The notes below the pieces were generated by a model. The model was not told the DNA's origin, did not search any database, and was given only the letters and a program-made list of their open reading frames with translations. The position numbers were made by a program, and so were the translations under genes. From the NCBI RefSeq assembly GCF_002432345.1, contig NZ_DJDT01000261.1, forward strand, positions 1 to 55,845: a stretch of DNA of 55,845 nucleotides. Direction: 5' to 3'. Positions 42,598 through 51,113 of this stretch are shown one piece after another (the first letter of the stretch is position 1; each line of letters starts with the position of its first letter). This DNA is from Pedobacter sp. UBA5917 (GTDB lineage: Bacteria; Bacteroidota; Bacteroidia; Sphingobacteriales; Sphingobacteriaceae).

Positions 42598-43149
42598 ATG
42601 AAAACAATTACTAAACTTTTTGCAACCGGCTTAACCGCAATTGCAATTTTAACCACATCAAACTTAAAAGCACAAACAATGGATGCTACGCAACCAATGA
42701 CTACAGGAAGCGGAATGGCTTTCAAAGTTGGGGTAGGTGTAAATGGTGGTTTATTTCCCGATAAATCAGAAATGGATTACGGTTATGGCGCTGATGTAAG
42801 ACTTCAGTACGATTTAAGTCCGTTTGTTGCACTTACTGCTTCTGGAGGTTACACCCGTTTGAAATGGAAAGGAAGTCCGCTTAAATTTGAATTTATTCCT
42901 TTATTGGGCGGTGTGAGGGTATTCCCGATTGATAGAATGTATTTGAGCACTGAGCTGGGATCGGGATTGGCCATTAAAGAAGGCGCGAATATGAACTTTA
43001 TCTATACCGGTGGTTTGGGTTATGAATGGAAGAACGGACTAGATCTTGGTGTGAAATATGAAGGTTATGTAAATAACAGTTCATCGGATCTTTATTTCAT
43101 GAAAACGGGACAGTTTAACCTCAGACTGGGATATAATTTCAAATTATAA
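42598..43149 (+). CDS. Outer-membrane beta-barrel protein, paralogue 2
   Basis: A 183-residue protein with signal peptide MKTITKLFATGLTAIAILTT... ending LKAQ (about 26) and a small beta-barrel. It shares MKTITK, GLDLGVKYEG and the LRLGYNFKL-type end with the preceding gene, but the middle differs (PDKSEMDYGYGADVRLQYDL). Function unknown; probably a structural or narrow-channel outer-membrane protein. It has its own terminator upstream and downstream, so it is likely expressed as a single gene. Confidence 0.85.
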   Translation: MKTITKLFATGLTAIAILTTSNLKAQTMDATQPMTTGSGMAFKVGVGVNGGLFPDKSEMDYGYGADVRLQYDLSPFVALTASGGYTRLKWKGSPLKFEFIPLLGGVRVFPIDRMYLSTELGSGLAIKEGANMNFIYTGGLGYEWKNGLDLGVKYEGYVNNSSSDLYFMKTGQFNLRLGYNFKL

Positions 43150-43169
43150 TTACAACATCATAAAATCTT

Positions 43170-43197
43170 AAAAGTCCCGATGAAAATCGGGACTTTT
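43170..43197 (+). terminator. Terminator after beta-barrel gene 2
   Basis: AAAAGTCCCGAT and ATCGGGACTTTT around GAAA, with 12 perfect pairs. It shares the GTCCCGAT stem with the terminators at 5127 and 53038. Confidence 0.88.
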
Positions 43198-43200
43198 TTA

Positions 43201-43228
43201 TTGATTTAACATTTAAATTGCTATTTTG
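43201..43228 (+). promoter_or_regulatory. Promoter candidate of the DUF3347 lipoprotein gene
   Basis: TTG at 43201-43203 and TATTTTG at 43222-43228, 18 bases apart, close to the Bacteroidota pattern but one base short in the -7 box. Confidence 0.35.
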
Positions 43229-43247
43229 AGCCGAAAACCAAATACAA

Positions 43248-43778
43248 ATGAAAAGAATATTCGGAATAGCCATACTCACCGCTTTAATGGCCTGCAACCA
43301 GGCAGATCAAAAATCAGCAACAAGCAAAGATTCGACAAAAACAGACTCGGTTGCAGTTAAAAACGAGGTTGCCATCAAAGACAAACAGAAATCAGAAATT
43401 TTTAATCAGTATGTAGTTTTGAAAGACGCCCTGGTAAAATCTGATGCTGCAGGTGCACAAAAATCAGCCGTTCAGTTACAAACCAGTCTGGCTGCCTATA
43501 AAGGCTGCGAACCTACGGCAGCGGTAGCCAATAAAATTGCCGAAAGCAAAGATCTGGTTTCCCAACGTAAAGATTTTACGGTTTTAAGTGCCGATTTGAT
43601 CGCTTTGTTAAAAGGCGCGGAAATTGAAAAAGGTACTATTTATGTTCAGCACTGCCCAATGGCGAACAAAGGGGATGGAGGAGACTGGTTATCAACCGAC
43701 AAAGAAATCCGGAATCCATACTATGGTAACGAAATGCTCGAATGCGGCAGGGTAGCAGAAGAGATCAAGGCAAAATAA
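43248..43778 (+). CDS. DUF3347 domain lipoprotein
   Basis: A 176-residue lipoprotein (signal ending LMACN, Cys at about 16) with a Lys/Ser/Thr linker and a DUF3347 domain: IFNQYVVLKDALVKSDAAGAQ, then the signature HCPMANKGDGGDWLSTDKEIRNPYYG and MLECG. The Cys, Met and His of this signature suggest metal binding; the domain also occurs fused to copper/silver efflux proteins. It probably sits in the periplasm or outer membrane. It stands alone between the barrel genes and citrate synthase, so no efflux partner is visible. Confidence 0.87.
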   Translation: MKRIFGIAILTALMACNQADQKSATSKDSTKTDSVAVKNEVAIKDKQKSEIFNQYVVLKDALVKSDAAGAQKSAVQLQTSLAAYKGCEPTAAVANKIAESKDLVSQRKDFTVLSADLIALLKGAEIEKGTIYVQHCPMANKGDGGDWLSTDKEIRNPYYGNEMLECGRVAEEIKAK

Positions 43779-43911
43779 TATGTTAAAGCTTGTTAAATTA
43801 AGCATGATTGTTACGTCATTTTGACCAATTATTCACATTAATTTAACAGATTTGTTATGCATGTATATTAATTTTATATAATTTAGAAAGCTATAAACAC
43901 AATACAATAAT

Positions 43912-45201
43912 ATGTCAGATATTGCAGAGATTAAAGTTGATGGTAAGACAATAGAATTGCCAGTTATAACAGGAACGGAAGATGAGAAGGCCATTGATAT
44001 TTCGAAATTAAGAGATCTTACAGGCTTTGTAACTTTAGATACTGGTTTTAAAAATACGGGTTCTACAAAAAGTAAAATCACTTTTTTAGATGGTGAAAAA
44101 GGCATTTTAAAATATAGGGGTTATTCTATCGAAGAACTTGCCGCAAAATCGAGTTTTTTAGAAGTTATTTATCTGATTATTTATGGCGACCTGCCAACGC
44201 AGAAACAGGTAGACGATTTGCAGGCTGATATCAGCAAACATACGCTGATCCACGAGGATATGAAAAAATTCTTTGATGGTTATCCGTCAAGGTCACATCC
44301 GATGGGTCAATTGGGTTCACTGATTTTTTCTTTATCTACATTTTATCCTGAATGTTTAAAGCCAAACCAAACGGCAGAAGAGCAAAATTTAACCATCATT
44401 AAATTATTGGCTAAATTCCCAACCATTGTATCTTTTGTTTATAAAAAATCATTGGGTCATCCGCTTATTTATCCAAAAAATAAATACGATTACGTAACCA
44501 ATTTCCTTTGGATGACATTTGGACAACGTACCGAAGATTATGATGTAAACCCGATTGTTGTTAATGCAATGAACAAATTGCTGATCCTGCATGCAGATCA
44601 CGAACAAAACTGTTCGGCATCTACAGTGCGTATCGTAGGTTCATCAGATTGTAATTTATATGCTTCAATTGCTGCGGGTATTGCTGCACTATGGGGACCA
44701 TTACACGGTGGCGCCAACCAGGCGGTAATCGATATGTTGGAATTGATTAAGGCTGACGGTGGTGATACGGAAAAATGGATTGCCAAAGCGAAAGATAAAA
44801 ACGATCCTTTCCGTATGATGGGATTTGGTCACCGCGTTTATAAAAACTTCGATCCAAGGGCAAAAATCATTAAAAAGGCCTGCGATGATATTTTAGAAAA
44901 CCTGGGTATCGATGATCCGATTTTGGAAATTGCCAAAAAACTGGAAGAAGCGGCTTTAACCGATCAGTATTTCATTGATCGTAAATTATATCCGAACGTA
45001 GATTTCTATTCAGGTATTATTTACCGTGCTTTAGGTTTCCCATCAGAAATGTTTACGGTTCTGTTTGCTTTAGGCCGTTTACCTGGATGGATTGCACAAT
45101 GGAAAGAAATGCATGAGAATAAGGAACCGATCGGTCGTCCACGCCAGGTGTATGTTGGCGAAACAGATAGAGAGTTTATTGAACTGAAAGACAGAAAGTA
45201 A
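43912..45201 (+). CDS. gltA: Citrate synthase
   Basis: A 429-residue type II citrate synthase that joins acetyl-CoA and oxaloacetate at the entry to the TCA cycle. Active-site segments are present: HADHEQNCSASTVR, PLHGGANQAVIDML (His), GFGHRVYKNFDPRAKIIK (His) and NVDFYSGIIYRALGFP (Asp). The N-terminal beta domain of the hexameric, NADH-sensitive type is present (ELPVITGTEDEKAIDISKLR). It is a single-gene unit with an AT-rich leader and a strong terminator at 45215-45248. Confidence 0.97.
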   Translation: MSDIAEIKVDGKTIELPVITGTEDEKAIDISKLRDLTGFVTLDTGFKNTGSTKSKITFLDGEKGILKYRGYSIEELAAKSSFLEVIYLIIYGDLPTQKQVDDLQADISKHTLIHEDMKKFFDGYPSRSHPMGQLGSLIFSLSTFYPECLKPNQTAEEQNLTIIKLLAKFPTIVSFVYKKSLGHPLIYPKNKYDYVTNFLWMTFGQRTEDYDVNPIVVNAMNKLLILHADHEQNCSASTVRIVGSSDCNLYASIAAGIAALWGPLHGGANQAVIDMLELIKADGGDTEKWIAKAKDKNDPFRMMGFGHRVYKNFDPRAKIIKKACDDILENLGIDDPILEIAKKLEEAALTDQYFIDRKLYPNVDFYSGIIYRALGFPSEMFTVLFALGRLPGWIAQWKEMHENKEPIGRPRQVYVGETDREFIELKDRK

Positions 45202-45214
45202 TTTCAAAACACAT

Positions 45215-45248
45215 AAAAAAACCACTCGAAATATCGGGTGGTTTTTTT
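45215..45248 (+). terminator. Terminator after gltA
   Basis: AAAAAAACCACTCGA pairs with TCGGGTGGTTTTTTT around AATA (one T-G wobble). A strong U-tract terminator. Confidence 0.88.
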
Positions 45249-45269
45249 GTGGGCTAACGCTTTAGCAAT

Positions 45270-45355
45270 CGTCACCCTGAATTTATTTCAGGGTCTTTTA
45301 TGTTATAATACATTACATCATGCTGAAACAAGTTCAGCATGATGTAATGTATTAT
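45270..45355. repeat. Interspersed repeat family 1, copy 4, with a 23-bp hairpin
   Basis: CGTCACCCTGAA and TTCAGGGTC form the usual first hairpin. A second, larger hairpin follows: 45305-45327 pairs perfectly with 45333-45355 around ACAAG (23 bp). The last three bases of the DUF3667 gene (stop codon, 45352-45354) lie inside the second arm. It stands between convergent gltA and DUF3667 genes and could stop transcription of either. Confidence 0.7.
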
Positions 45356-46476
45356 GTAGCTACGTAATAAATCAAATTGATCATCGCCATTTCTGATAGC
45401 TTAAAGGCAACAGCATAAAGAATTAAGATCCAGAATATTTTAAAGATAGTGCTCCAGGTTTTACGTTGATAAAAAACGGTTAGGGCTTTAAACATATACC
45501 AGAATAGATACACCGTAACACCTACCTCAAGAATACTACTTGCCACCGAGTCTGTCCCAAAAACATGTTTAATAATGGGTTGTGTAATGATCGAGACGAT
45601 GAAATAAACCATCATTCCGTGGATAGTAAAAATCAGGTGATCTAAATAATAAATATGGTTTTTCCTAAAATTGAGCATAATAAACCAGGCCAGTAGCGGC
45701 ATCAATAAGAAATATTGCTTTGGCCGGTTATGTTCTAAGGTCTCCTGTATTACTTCAGATTTTTCGCCGATGGTAATCGCTCTTTTTTTGACCAGTTTTT
45801 CATACCAGCTGTCCTGTTCAGCTGGTGGTAGTTTTTTCTGTCGTAATAGGTATGCCGAATACGTGCTATCGTTCCGTTCGATATGGATTTCATCGTAATC
45901 CTCTATCATATCGCCAATAGAATCTGATTTAAGCCTAACATTTTCTGCCCTAAGCCTATTTAATTCCTTTTCCTGATCTGCAAAACCGAGTTTTACAAAA
46001 TCCTTTTTCCTGATCGCATCATTTATTGATTTTGTGGCCCGGTCGGCAATTTGTTTAGATACCCCATTAAGTTTGAGTGCGTTTTTTACACTGTCGGCTA
46101 CTTTTTGGCGTTTTTCACTCTTTTCTATAATTATACCTTCATCTTCATCTTTTTGTACATGTTTTTTAGGGGAGTAAACCACCAAAAAATATACGATGGA
46201 TACAAAGATGTACATGCTCACCGGATTGATATACCTGGCACGTTTACCTGCTAAATAATCGAGCGTAACCTGACCGGGTTTGGTGAGAAGGGGAGAAAGT
46301 GTTTGAAAAAATTTATTGTCAAAGTGAAAATAATGGGCAATACTGTGACTAATAAAAGTCCAGAAACTTTCTTTTAATTCTAAATTCGGTTGACCGCAGT
46401 TGCTGCAATAATGTTTCTCAACGTGAGAACCGCAGTTTAAACAATTGTGTTCTTTTCTATACTTACCAGCTGACAT
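45352..46476 (-). CDS. DUF3667 domain membrane protein
   Basis: A 374-residue protein. The N-terminus has a zinc-ribbon of four cysteines (C12, C15, C24, C27; NCLNCGSHVEKHYCSNCGQPN), then the DUF3667 core SFWTFISHSIAHYFHFDNKFFQTLSPLLTKPG with DYLAGKRARYINPVSMYIF. A membrane helix follows (about 87-105), then a charged cytoplasmic or periplasmic insert (about 110-250) with coiled-coil character, and about four C-terminal helices (255-370). The function is unknown. Its stop lies inside the large hairpin of the family 1 repeat. It starts 18 bases after the nucleoside transporter gene and is probably co-transcribed with it. Confidence 0.85.
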   Translation of the reverse strand: MSAGKYRKEHNCLNCGSHVEKHYCSNCGQPNLELKESFWTFISHSIAHYFHFDNKFFQTLSPLLTKPGQVTLDYLAGKRARYINPVSMYIFVSIVYFLVVYSPKKHVQKDEDEGIIIEKSEKRQKVADSVKNALKLNGVSKQIADRATKSINDAIRKKDFVKLGFADQEKELNRLRAENVRLKSDSIGDMIEDYDEIHIERNDSTYSAYLLRQKKLPPAEQDSWYEKLVKKRAITIGEKSEVIQETLEHNRPKQYFLLMPLLAWFIMLNFRKNHIYYLDHLIFTIHGMMVYFIVSIITQPIIKHVFGTDSVASSILEVGVTVYLFWYMFKALTVFYQRKTWSTIFKIFWILILYAVAFKLSEMAMINLIYYVAT

Positions 46477-46494
46477 AAGAGGTTAATCGGAAAA

Positions 46495-47874
46495 TTATAA
46501 ATGGTTAATGGCTTCTACTTCTGCACGGGTATGTTTGTGTTTAAAAATAACCACAAAAACAACAGCAATTACTAAAACATAAATGGTAAAGGCAAGCCAG
46601 ATGTTGTGCCAGTCTTTTACATCCAGCGCTCTGCTTAAATCGCCGTTCTGCAATACATCAATTCCTTTGTTTTTCAAAAACTTAAGCAAATGTGCGTTGT
46701 CTGCTTCGCTATTTACATATTTTGATAGCGAGCCAATATTGGTATAATAGGTAGTAAAATATTTACTGATCATCCATCCTGATATCAAACTTCCAAATAC
46801 GGCACCAAAACCATTGGTCATCATCATAAACAAACCCTGGGCCGATGAACGGATTTTTGGTGTGGTAGAAGTTTCTACAAACAATGAGCCCGAAATATTA
46901 AAGAAATCGAAAGCCATGCCGTATACAATACACGAGGTTATAATCATCCATAAATTGGTTGCCGGATCGCCAAAAGCGAATAAGCCAAAACGTAATACCC
47001 AGGCAAACATGGCAATTGCAATTACCCATTTAATACCAAATCTTTTTAAAAAGAATGGGATGGCCAGGATAAATAGTGTTTCGGATATCTGCGAAATAGA
47101 TAAAATAATCGTCGAATATTTGATTACAAAAGATTCGGCAAAAACCGGGAATAGCTTAAATTCATCTAAAAAAACATCACCATAGGCATTGGTTAACTGC
47201 AAAGCAGCACCTAAAAACATAGAGAAAATAAAAAACAGTGCCATTTTATAATCGGCGAAGAGCTTAAACGATTCTAGGCCTAACTTTTGCGCAAATGTTT
47301 TTTTCTCGCTAATTAAATTTAAAGGTTTACATGCCGGCAGTGTAAAGGAGTAAAACCCCAATAACAACGCACTTATACCTGCAATATAAAATTGATTTGC
47401 ACTGGCTTTATTACCTGTTAAATTGGTTAGCCACATGGCTGCAATAAATCCTACTGTTCCCCAAACACGAATAGGTGGAAAGTTTTTGATTACATCGAAA
47501 TTACCGTTTTTTAATGTGGTATAACTGATGGAGTTACTTAAAGCAATGGTTGGCATGTAAAAACACATGGCCACTAATATTACCCAAAAGAAAGTATGCG
47601 GATCTTCTACCTGCGGCAGATAGAACATGGCACCTGCATAAAGAATATGTAAAATGGCATAGAGTTTTTCTGCATTGATCCATTTATCGGCTATAATACC
47701 GGTAATGGTTGGCATAAACAGAGATGCAATGCCCATGGTAGAGAAAATTACCCCGAAATTTGCACCATCCCATTGTTTGGTGCCAAACCAATAATTTGCA
47801 ATCGTAATTAACCAGGCAGCCCATACAAAGAATTGCATGAAACTCATTATAGTTAAGCGAAACTTAACATTCAT
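46495..47874 (-). CDS. Nucleoside:H+ symporter family MFS transporter (NupG-like)
   Basis: A 459-residue permease with 12 predicted membrane helices. The start MNVKFRLTIMSFMQFFVWAAWLITIANYW and the segment NSISYTTLKNGNFDVIKNFPPIRVWGTVGFIAAMW match the NHS (nucleoside:H+ symporter) family of the MFS. It probably imports purine and pyrimidine nucleosides, driven by protons. Bacteroidota homologues are often longer than E. coli NupG, here by a loop between helices 11 and 12 (LLKFLKNKGIDVLQNGDLSRALDV). It lies downstream of the bifunctional nuclease on the minus strand. Confidence 0.9.
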   Translation of the reverse strand: MNVKFRLTIMSFMQFFVWAAWLITIANYWFGTKQWDGANFGVIFSTMGIASLFMPTITGIIADKWINAEKLYAILHILYAGAMFYLPQVEDPHTFFWVILVAMCFYMPTIALSNSISYTTLKNGNFDVIKNFPPIRVWGTVGFIAAMWLTNLTGNKASANQFYIAGISALLLGFYSFTLPACKPLNLISEKKTFAQKLGLESFKLFADYKMALFFIFSMFLGAALQLTNAYGDVFLDEFKLFPVFAESFVIKYSTIILSISQISETLFILAIPFFLKRFGIKWVIAIAMFAWVLRFGLFAFGDPATNLWMIITSCIVYGMAFDFFNISGSLFVETSTTPKIRSSAQGLFMMMTNGFGAVFGSLISGWMISKYFTTYYTNIGSLSKYVNSEADNAHLLKFLKNKGIDVLQNGDLSRALDVKDWHNIWLAFTIYVLVIAVVFVVIFKHKHTRAEVEAINHL

Positions 47875-48056
47875 AATAATAATTTAGTTTGATTGTTGAA
47901 AGTAAAAGCTGAATATAGAACTATTTTGAGTGATAATCCAAAATGAGCATGAATTATTTTACACAATCCGGCCCATTTTGGTATTTAGCTTTTTATTTAT
48001 CGATTTTTCAGAAAAAATCTGATGGAATTTGTTTTGTCGTATGTTTTTTGAAAACA

Positions 48057-48677
48057 TTAAGATGTTCCGCGTTTATTCAATTCGTCGCGTAACCGGGCAG
48101 CTTTTTCATAAGCTTCTTCGGCGATGGCCTCCTGTAGCTTTTGCTGGAGTTCTTCCAGCGTTAGATCGCCAAAACCCTGTGCTTTACCGGCACCTGGTAA
48201 AGCATCAGCTTCAGGTTCTTTGGTTAACGATTCCATATTTTCGAGGAAAAGAAAATCATTGCCTTCAATTACGATCCCGGCAGAGGCAAGGATAAATTCA
48301 TAGGTATAAATCATGGCATTAAACCTAACGGCCAATGCAATGGCATCAGAGGTACGGGCGTCAATTTCGTGGGTATTTTTGCCATCACTGGAAATCAGCT
48401 TTGCGTAAAAAACACCATCAACCAGATTATAAATGATAATTTCCTGGATATTGATATGAAAAGTATCAGCCATCGATTTAAAAAGATCGTGCGTTAATGG
48501 CCTGCTGGGAGTCATTTTCTCAATTTCTATGGCAATGGCCTGTGCCTCAAAGGCACCGATAATGATCGGCAAACGGCGGCGGCCATTTACTTCTCCTAAA
48601 ACAAGGGCATAAGCACCAGATTGAGTCTGGCTGTAAGATAAACCTACAATATCTAATTTTACTTTTTTCATATCCAT
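48057..48677 (-). CDS. Bifunctional nuclease family protein (DUF151) with UvrB/UvrC motif
   Basis: A 206-residue protein. Residues about 1-150 form the BFN (DUF151) domain: LDIVGLSYSQTQSGAYALVLGEVNGRRRLPIIIGAFEAQAIAIEIEK, RPLTHDLF and IDARTSDAIALAVRF. Plant and archaeal members have DNase/RNase activity. The C-terminus has a UVR motif (QQKLQEAIAEEAYEKAARLRDELNKR), typical of the Bacteroidota version, which mediates protein contacts. It follows etfBA in the same direction, separated by an inverted repeat. Starting at the second Met (MKKVKLDIVG) is equally possible. Confidence 0.92.
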   Translation of the reverse strand: MDMKKVKLDIVGLSYSQTQSGAYALVLGEVNGRRRLPIIIGAFEAQAIAIEIEKMTPSRPLTHDLFKSMADTFHINIQEIIIYNLVDGVFYAKLISSDGKNTHEIDARTSDAIALAVRFNAMIYTYEFILASAGIVIEGNDFLFLENMESLTKEPEADALPGAGKAQGFGDLTLEELQQKLQEAIAEEAYEKAARLRDELNKRGTS

Positions 48678-48683
48678 TTTTCA

Positions 48684-48766
48684 AAACCTCGCAGGTTTAA
48701 TTCGGGTTATTGATGTTTTCAACGGCCTCATTGAGGGTTGCGCCGTTTAAAAACCTGCGAGGTTTG
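48684..48766. repeat. Inverted pair of repeat family 3
   Basis: AAACCTCGCAGGTTT (48684-48698) and AAACCTGCGAGGTTT (48751-48765) are perfect 15-base inverted copies 52 bases apart, each itself partly palindromic. They lie in the etfA to bifunctional-nuclease gap and could form a long stem in the transcript. Confidence 0.7.
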
Positions 48767-48777
48767 AAGGTTTATTT

Positions 48778-49746
48778 TTATCCCTTATGTGCTTTTAATG
48801 CTTCGATTAATTTTGGTACTACTTCAAAAGCATCGCCAACAATACCGTAATCAGCTACTTTGAAGAAAGGCGCTTCAGGATCTTTGTTGATTACAACGAT
48901 AACTTTTGATGAACTTACACCTGCTAAATGCTGGATTGCGCCAGAAATACCGATTGCGATGTATAAGTTAGGGCTGATGGCAATTCCGGTTTGACCAACG
49001 TGTTCTGAGTGTGGCCTCCAATCAGCATCAGAAACTGGTTTAGAGCAGGCAGTTGCTGCACCCAATAAACCGGCAAGCTCTTCGATCATTCCCCAGTTTT
49101 CAGGTCCTTTTAAACCTCTACCTGCCGATACTACCAATTCTGCATCCGGTAAAGAAACTTTATCCGTTGCCCTTACAATATCTTTAATAACGGTGCCTAA
49201 ATCCGATTGTTTAATGTCGGCACTAAAAGCTTCGATGCTTGCATCTGTTGCGTTTTCTTTAACACCAAAAGCATTTGGGTTTAAAGCAATTACTTTATTG
49301 GCAGAAGTTAATTCGGTAATGGCAAATGCTTTACCTGAAAAAGCTGTTTTCTTCACGGCAAATTTATCATCGTTGCTTGGCAGTTCAACTGCACCATCTG
49401 CTAAACCAGCCTTAAGTTTTACTGCAATACGTGGTGCTAAACCTTTACCTGAGAAGGAGTTGGATAAAACAACGATATCAGCACCTTCTTTTTCGGCTGC
49501 AGCAGCAATAACACTGGCATAAGCCTGGTTTACAAAGGTTTTTAACTGATCGGCACTAACATTTAATACTTTAGATGCACCGTATTTCCCCAATTCTTTT
49601 AATTCGCCTTCGGCAACATTGCCAATAGAAATAGCGGTTAAGTTGGTTGATTGTTGATCGGCAATGGCTTTGGCATAAGAAACCGCCTCAAAAACAGATT
49701 TCTTGAATTTACCCTCAGCTTGTTCTACATATACTAATACTGACAT
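48778..49746 (-). CDS. etfA: Electron transfer flavoprotein, alpha subunit
   Basis: A 322-residue ETF alpha subunit. The N-terminal domain starts MSVLVYVEQAEGKFKKSVFE. The C-terminal FAD domain has VVSAGRGLKGPENWG, RPHSEHVGQTGIAISPNLYIAIGISGAIQHLAG and VIVVINKDPEAPFFKVADYGIVGD, the standard FAD-binding pattern. Together with the beta subunit it carries electrons from acyl-CoA dehydrogenases to the quinone pool. etfB is 102 bases upstream, the usual order. Confidence 0.95.
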   Translation of the reverse strand: MSVLVYVEQAEGKFKKSVFEAVSYAKAIADQQSTNLTAISIGNVAEGELKELGKYGASKVLNVSADQLKTFVNQAYASVIAAAAEKEGADIVVLSNSFSGKGLAPRIAVKLKAGLADGAVELPSNDDKFAVKKTAFSGKAFAITELTSANKVIALNPNAFGVKENATDASIEAFSADIKQSDLGTVIKDIVRATDKVSLPDAELVVSAGRGLKGPENWGMIEELAGLLGAATACSKPVSDADWRPHSEHVGQTGIAISPNLYIAIGISGAIQHLAGVSSSKVIVVINKDPEAPFFKVADYGIVGDAFEVVPKLIEALKAHKG

Positions 49747-49848
49747 ATATTTTTACCTCTAAATCCCCAAGAGAGGACTTTAAATTTTATATTAAATTAA
49801 TTCTATTAATTATCTCTTTACTAATAACTGGAAACTTATAACTGCCAA

Positions 49849-50586
49849 CTAAATTACCTTAGCTTCGCTATGTAACAAGCTGATCAATTGCTCAGTTTGA
49901 TCGGCAGGAATTAACTTAACCGTACCACGTGGGGCAGGGGTTTCATATTTAGTTACTTTGCTTACTTCTTCAATAGCTACTGCATCTACTACAGCTAAAG
50001 GTTTTGTCCTTGCGCTCATAATACCACGCATATTAGGGATTTTTGGTTCGGCCACACCTTCTGCGCAGCTGGCAATAAATTTACCCGAAACCGTTAGTAC
50101 TTCTTTACCGCCTTCAATTTCCCTTTCAATTGTTGCTGTATCGCCTTCGATGTTTAATTTTTTGATGATTGATACCGATGGAATATCCAAAAACTCACCA
50201 ACCATTGCCGCAACCTGGTTACCATTATAATCAATGGATTCGCGACCGGTTAAAATGATATCAAAATCTTTGTCTTTTGCATATTCAGCAATCTGTTTGG
50301 CTACAAAATAAGCATCACGCGGTGCTGCATTAACGCGTACCGCATCGTCGGCTCCAATTGCCAATGCTTTTCTGATGGTTGGATCGTTAGCTGCTTCACC
50401 TACATTAATTACCGTCACAGTTCCTTTACCGCCTTCTGTTAGCTCAATAGCCCTTGATAACGCGATTTCATCATACGGGTTAACAATATATTGCACACCA
50501 GCTGTATTGAATTCGGTATTATCATTAGTAAAAGTTATTTTTGTCGTCGTGTCTGGCACGTTACTGATACAAACTAATATTTTCAT
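49849..50586 (-). CDS. etfB: Electron transfer flavoprotein, beta subunit
   Basis: A 245-residue ETF beta subunit that carries AMP and completes the ETF heterodimer. The N-terminus MKILVCISNVPDTTTKITF, the segment NPYDEIALSRAIEL and the recognition loop region ILTGRESIDYNGNQVAAMVGEFLDIP are typical. Length is normal. It is the first gene of the minus-strand run etfB-etfA-bfn-nupG-DUF3667 and is divergent from the TPR gene. The etfB-etfA gap (49747-49848) is AT-rich and contains ATAACTG words of the same repeat type as 51055-51110. Confidence 0.95.
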   Translation of the reverse strand: MKILVCISNVPDTTTKITFTNDNTEFNTAGVQYIVNPYDEIALSRAIELTEGGKGTVTVINVGEAANDPTIRKALAIGADDAVRVNAAPRDAYFVAKQIAEYAKDKDFDIILTGRESIDYNGNQVAAMVGEFLDIPSVSIIKKLNIEGDTATIEREIEGGKEVLTVSGKFIASCAEGVAEPKIPNMRGIMSARTKPLAVVDAVAIEEVSKVTKYETPAPRGTVKLIPADQTEQLISLLHSEAKVI

Positions 50587-50714
50587 ATTTTAATAGTGGT
50601 TTTTATTTAATGAACGATCTGGAACTAAAATTGTTCGTTGCCGATCTGTCCATATATGATATTATTATTATATAGGTCTTTCTGCAAATTTAATTAAAAA
50701 AGCAAGGAAATAAA

Positions 50715-51050
50715 ATGTCATCTACCCGATTAAGTAAGTTATTGGAATTTTTGGAAAGCGATCCTAACGATCCGTTTATACTATATGCCTTAGCCACAGA
50801 GTATAACAACCTAAATGATAAAGAAAAAGCTTATTCTTTTTACCTTCAGTTAACGGATAAACACCCCGATTATGTAGGAACTTATTATCATTTGGGCAAG
50901 CTGCAGGAAAAAGACGGAGAAAAAGAGAAAGCAATCGAAACTTACCAGAAAGGAATGCAGGTTGCGCGGAATAAACGCGATATGCATGCTTTTTCTGAAT
51001 TGCAGGGCGCTTATAATTCGGCAGCAGGATTAGACTATGAAGATGATTAA
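50715..51050 (+). CDS. Tetratricopeptide repeat protein
   Basis: A 111-residue soluble protein made of about three TPR units: PNDPFILYALATEYNNLNDKEKAYSFYLQLTDKHPDY, VGTYYHLGKLQEKDGEKEKAIETYQKGMQVA and a final AFSELQGAYNSAAG. TPR domains bind proteins; the partner is unknown. The acidic end LDYEDD is a short tail. It is divergent from etfB and precedes chrA on the same strand. Confidence 0.85.
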   Translation: MSSTRLSKLLEFLESDPNDPFILYALATEYNNLNDKEKAYSFYLQLTDKHPDYVGTYYHLGKLQEKDGEKEKAIETYQKGMQVARNKRDMHAFSELQGAYNSAAGLDYEDD

Positions 51051-51054
51051 TCCA

Positions 51055-51110
51055 GTTTTCAGTTAACAGTTATCAATTGACAGTTTGTAAATTACAGTTA
51101 TCAGTTTAGA
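51055..51110 (+). repeat. Degenerate tandem CAGTTATCA-type repeat
   Basis: Words of the type CAGTT(A/T)(T/A)CA recur: AGTTTTCAGTT, AACAGTTATCAATT, GACAGTTTGT and ACAGTTATCAGTT. It fills the TPR-chrA gap. The reverse form (ATAACTG) is seen near 49825-49850. Confidence 0.6.
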
Positions 51111-51113
51111 TTA

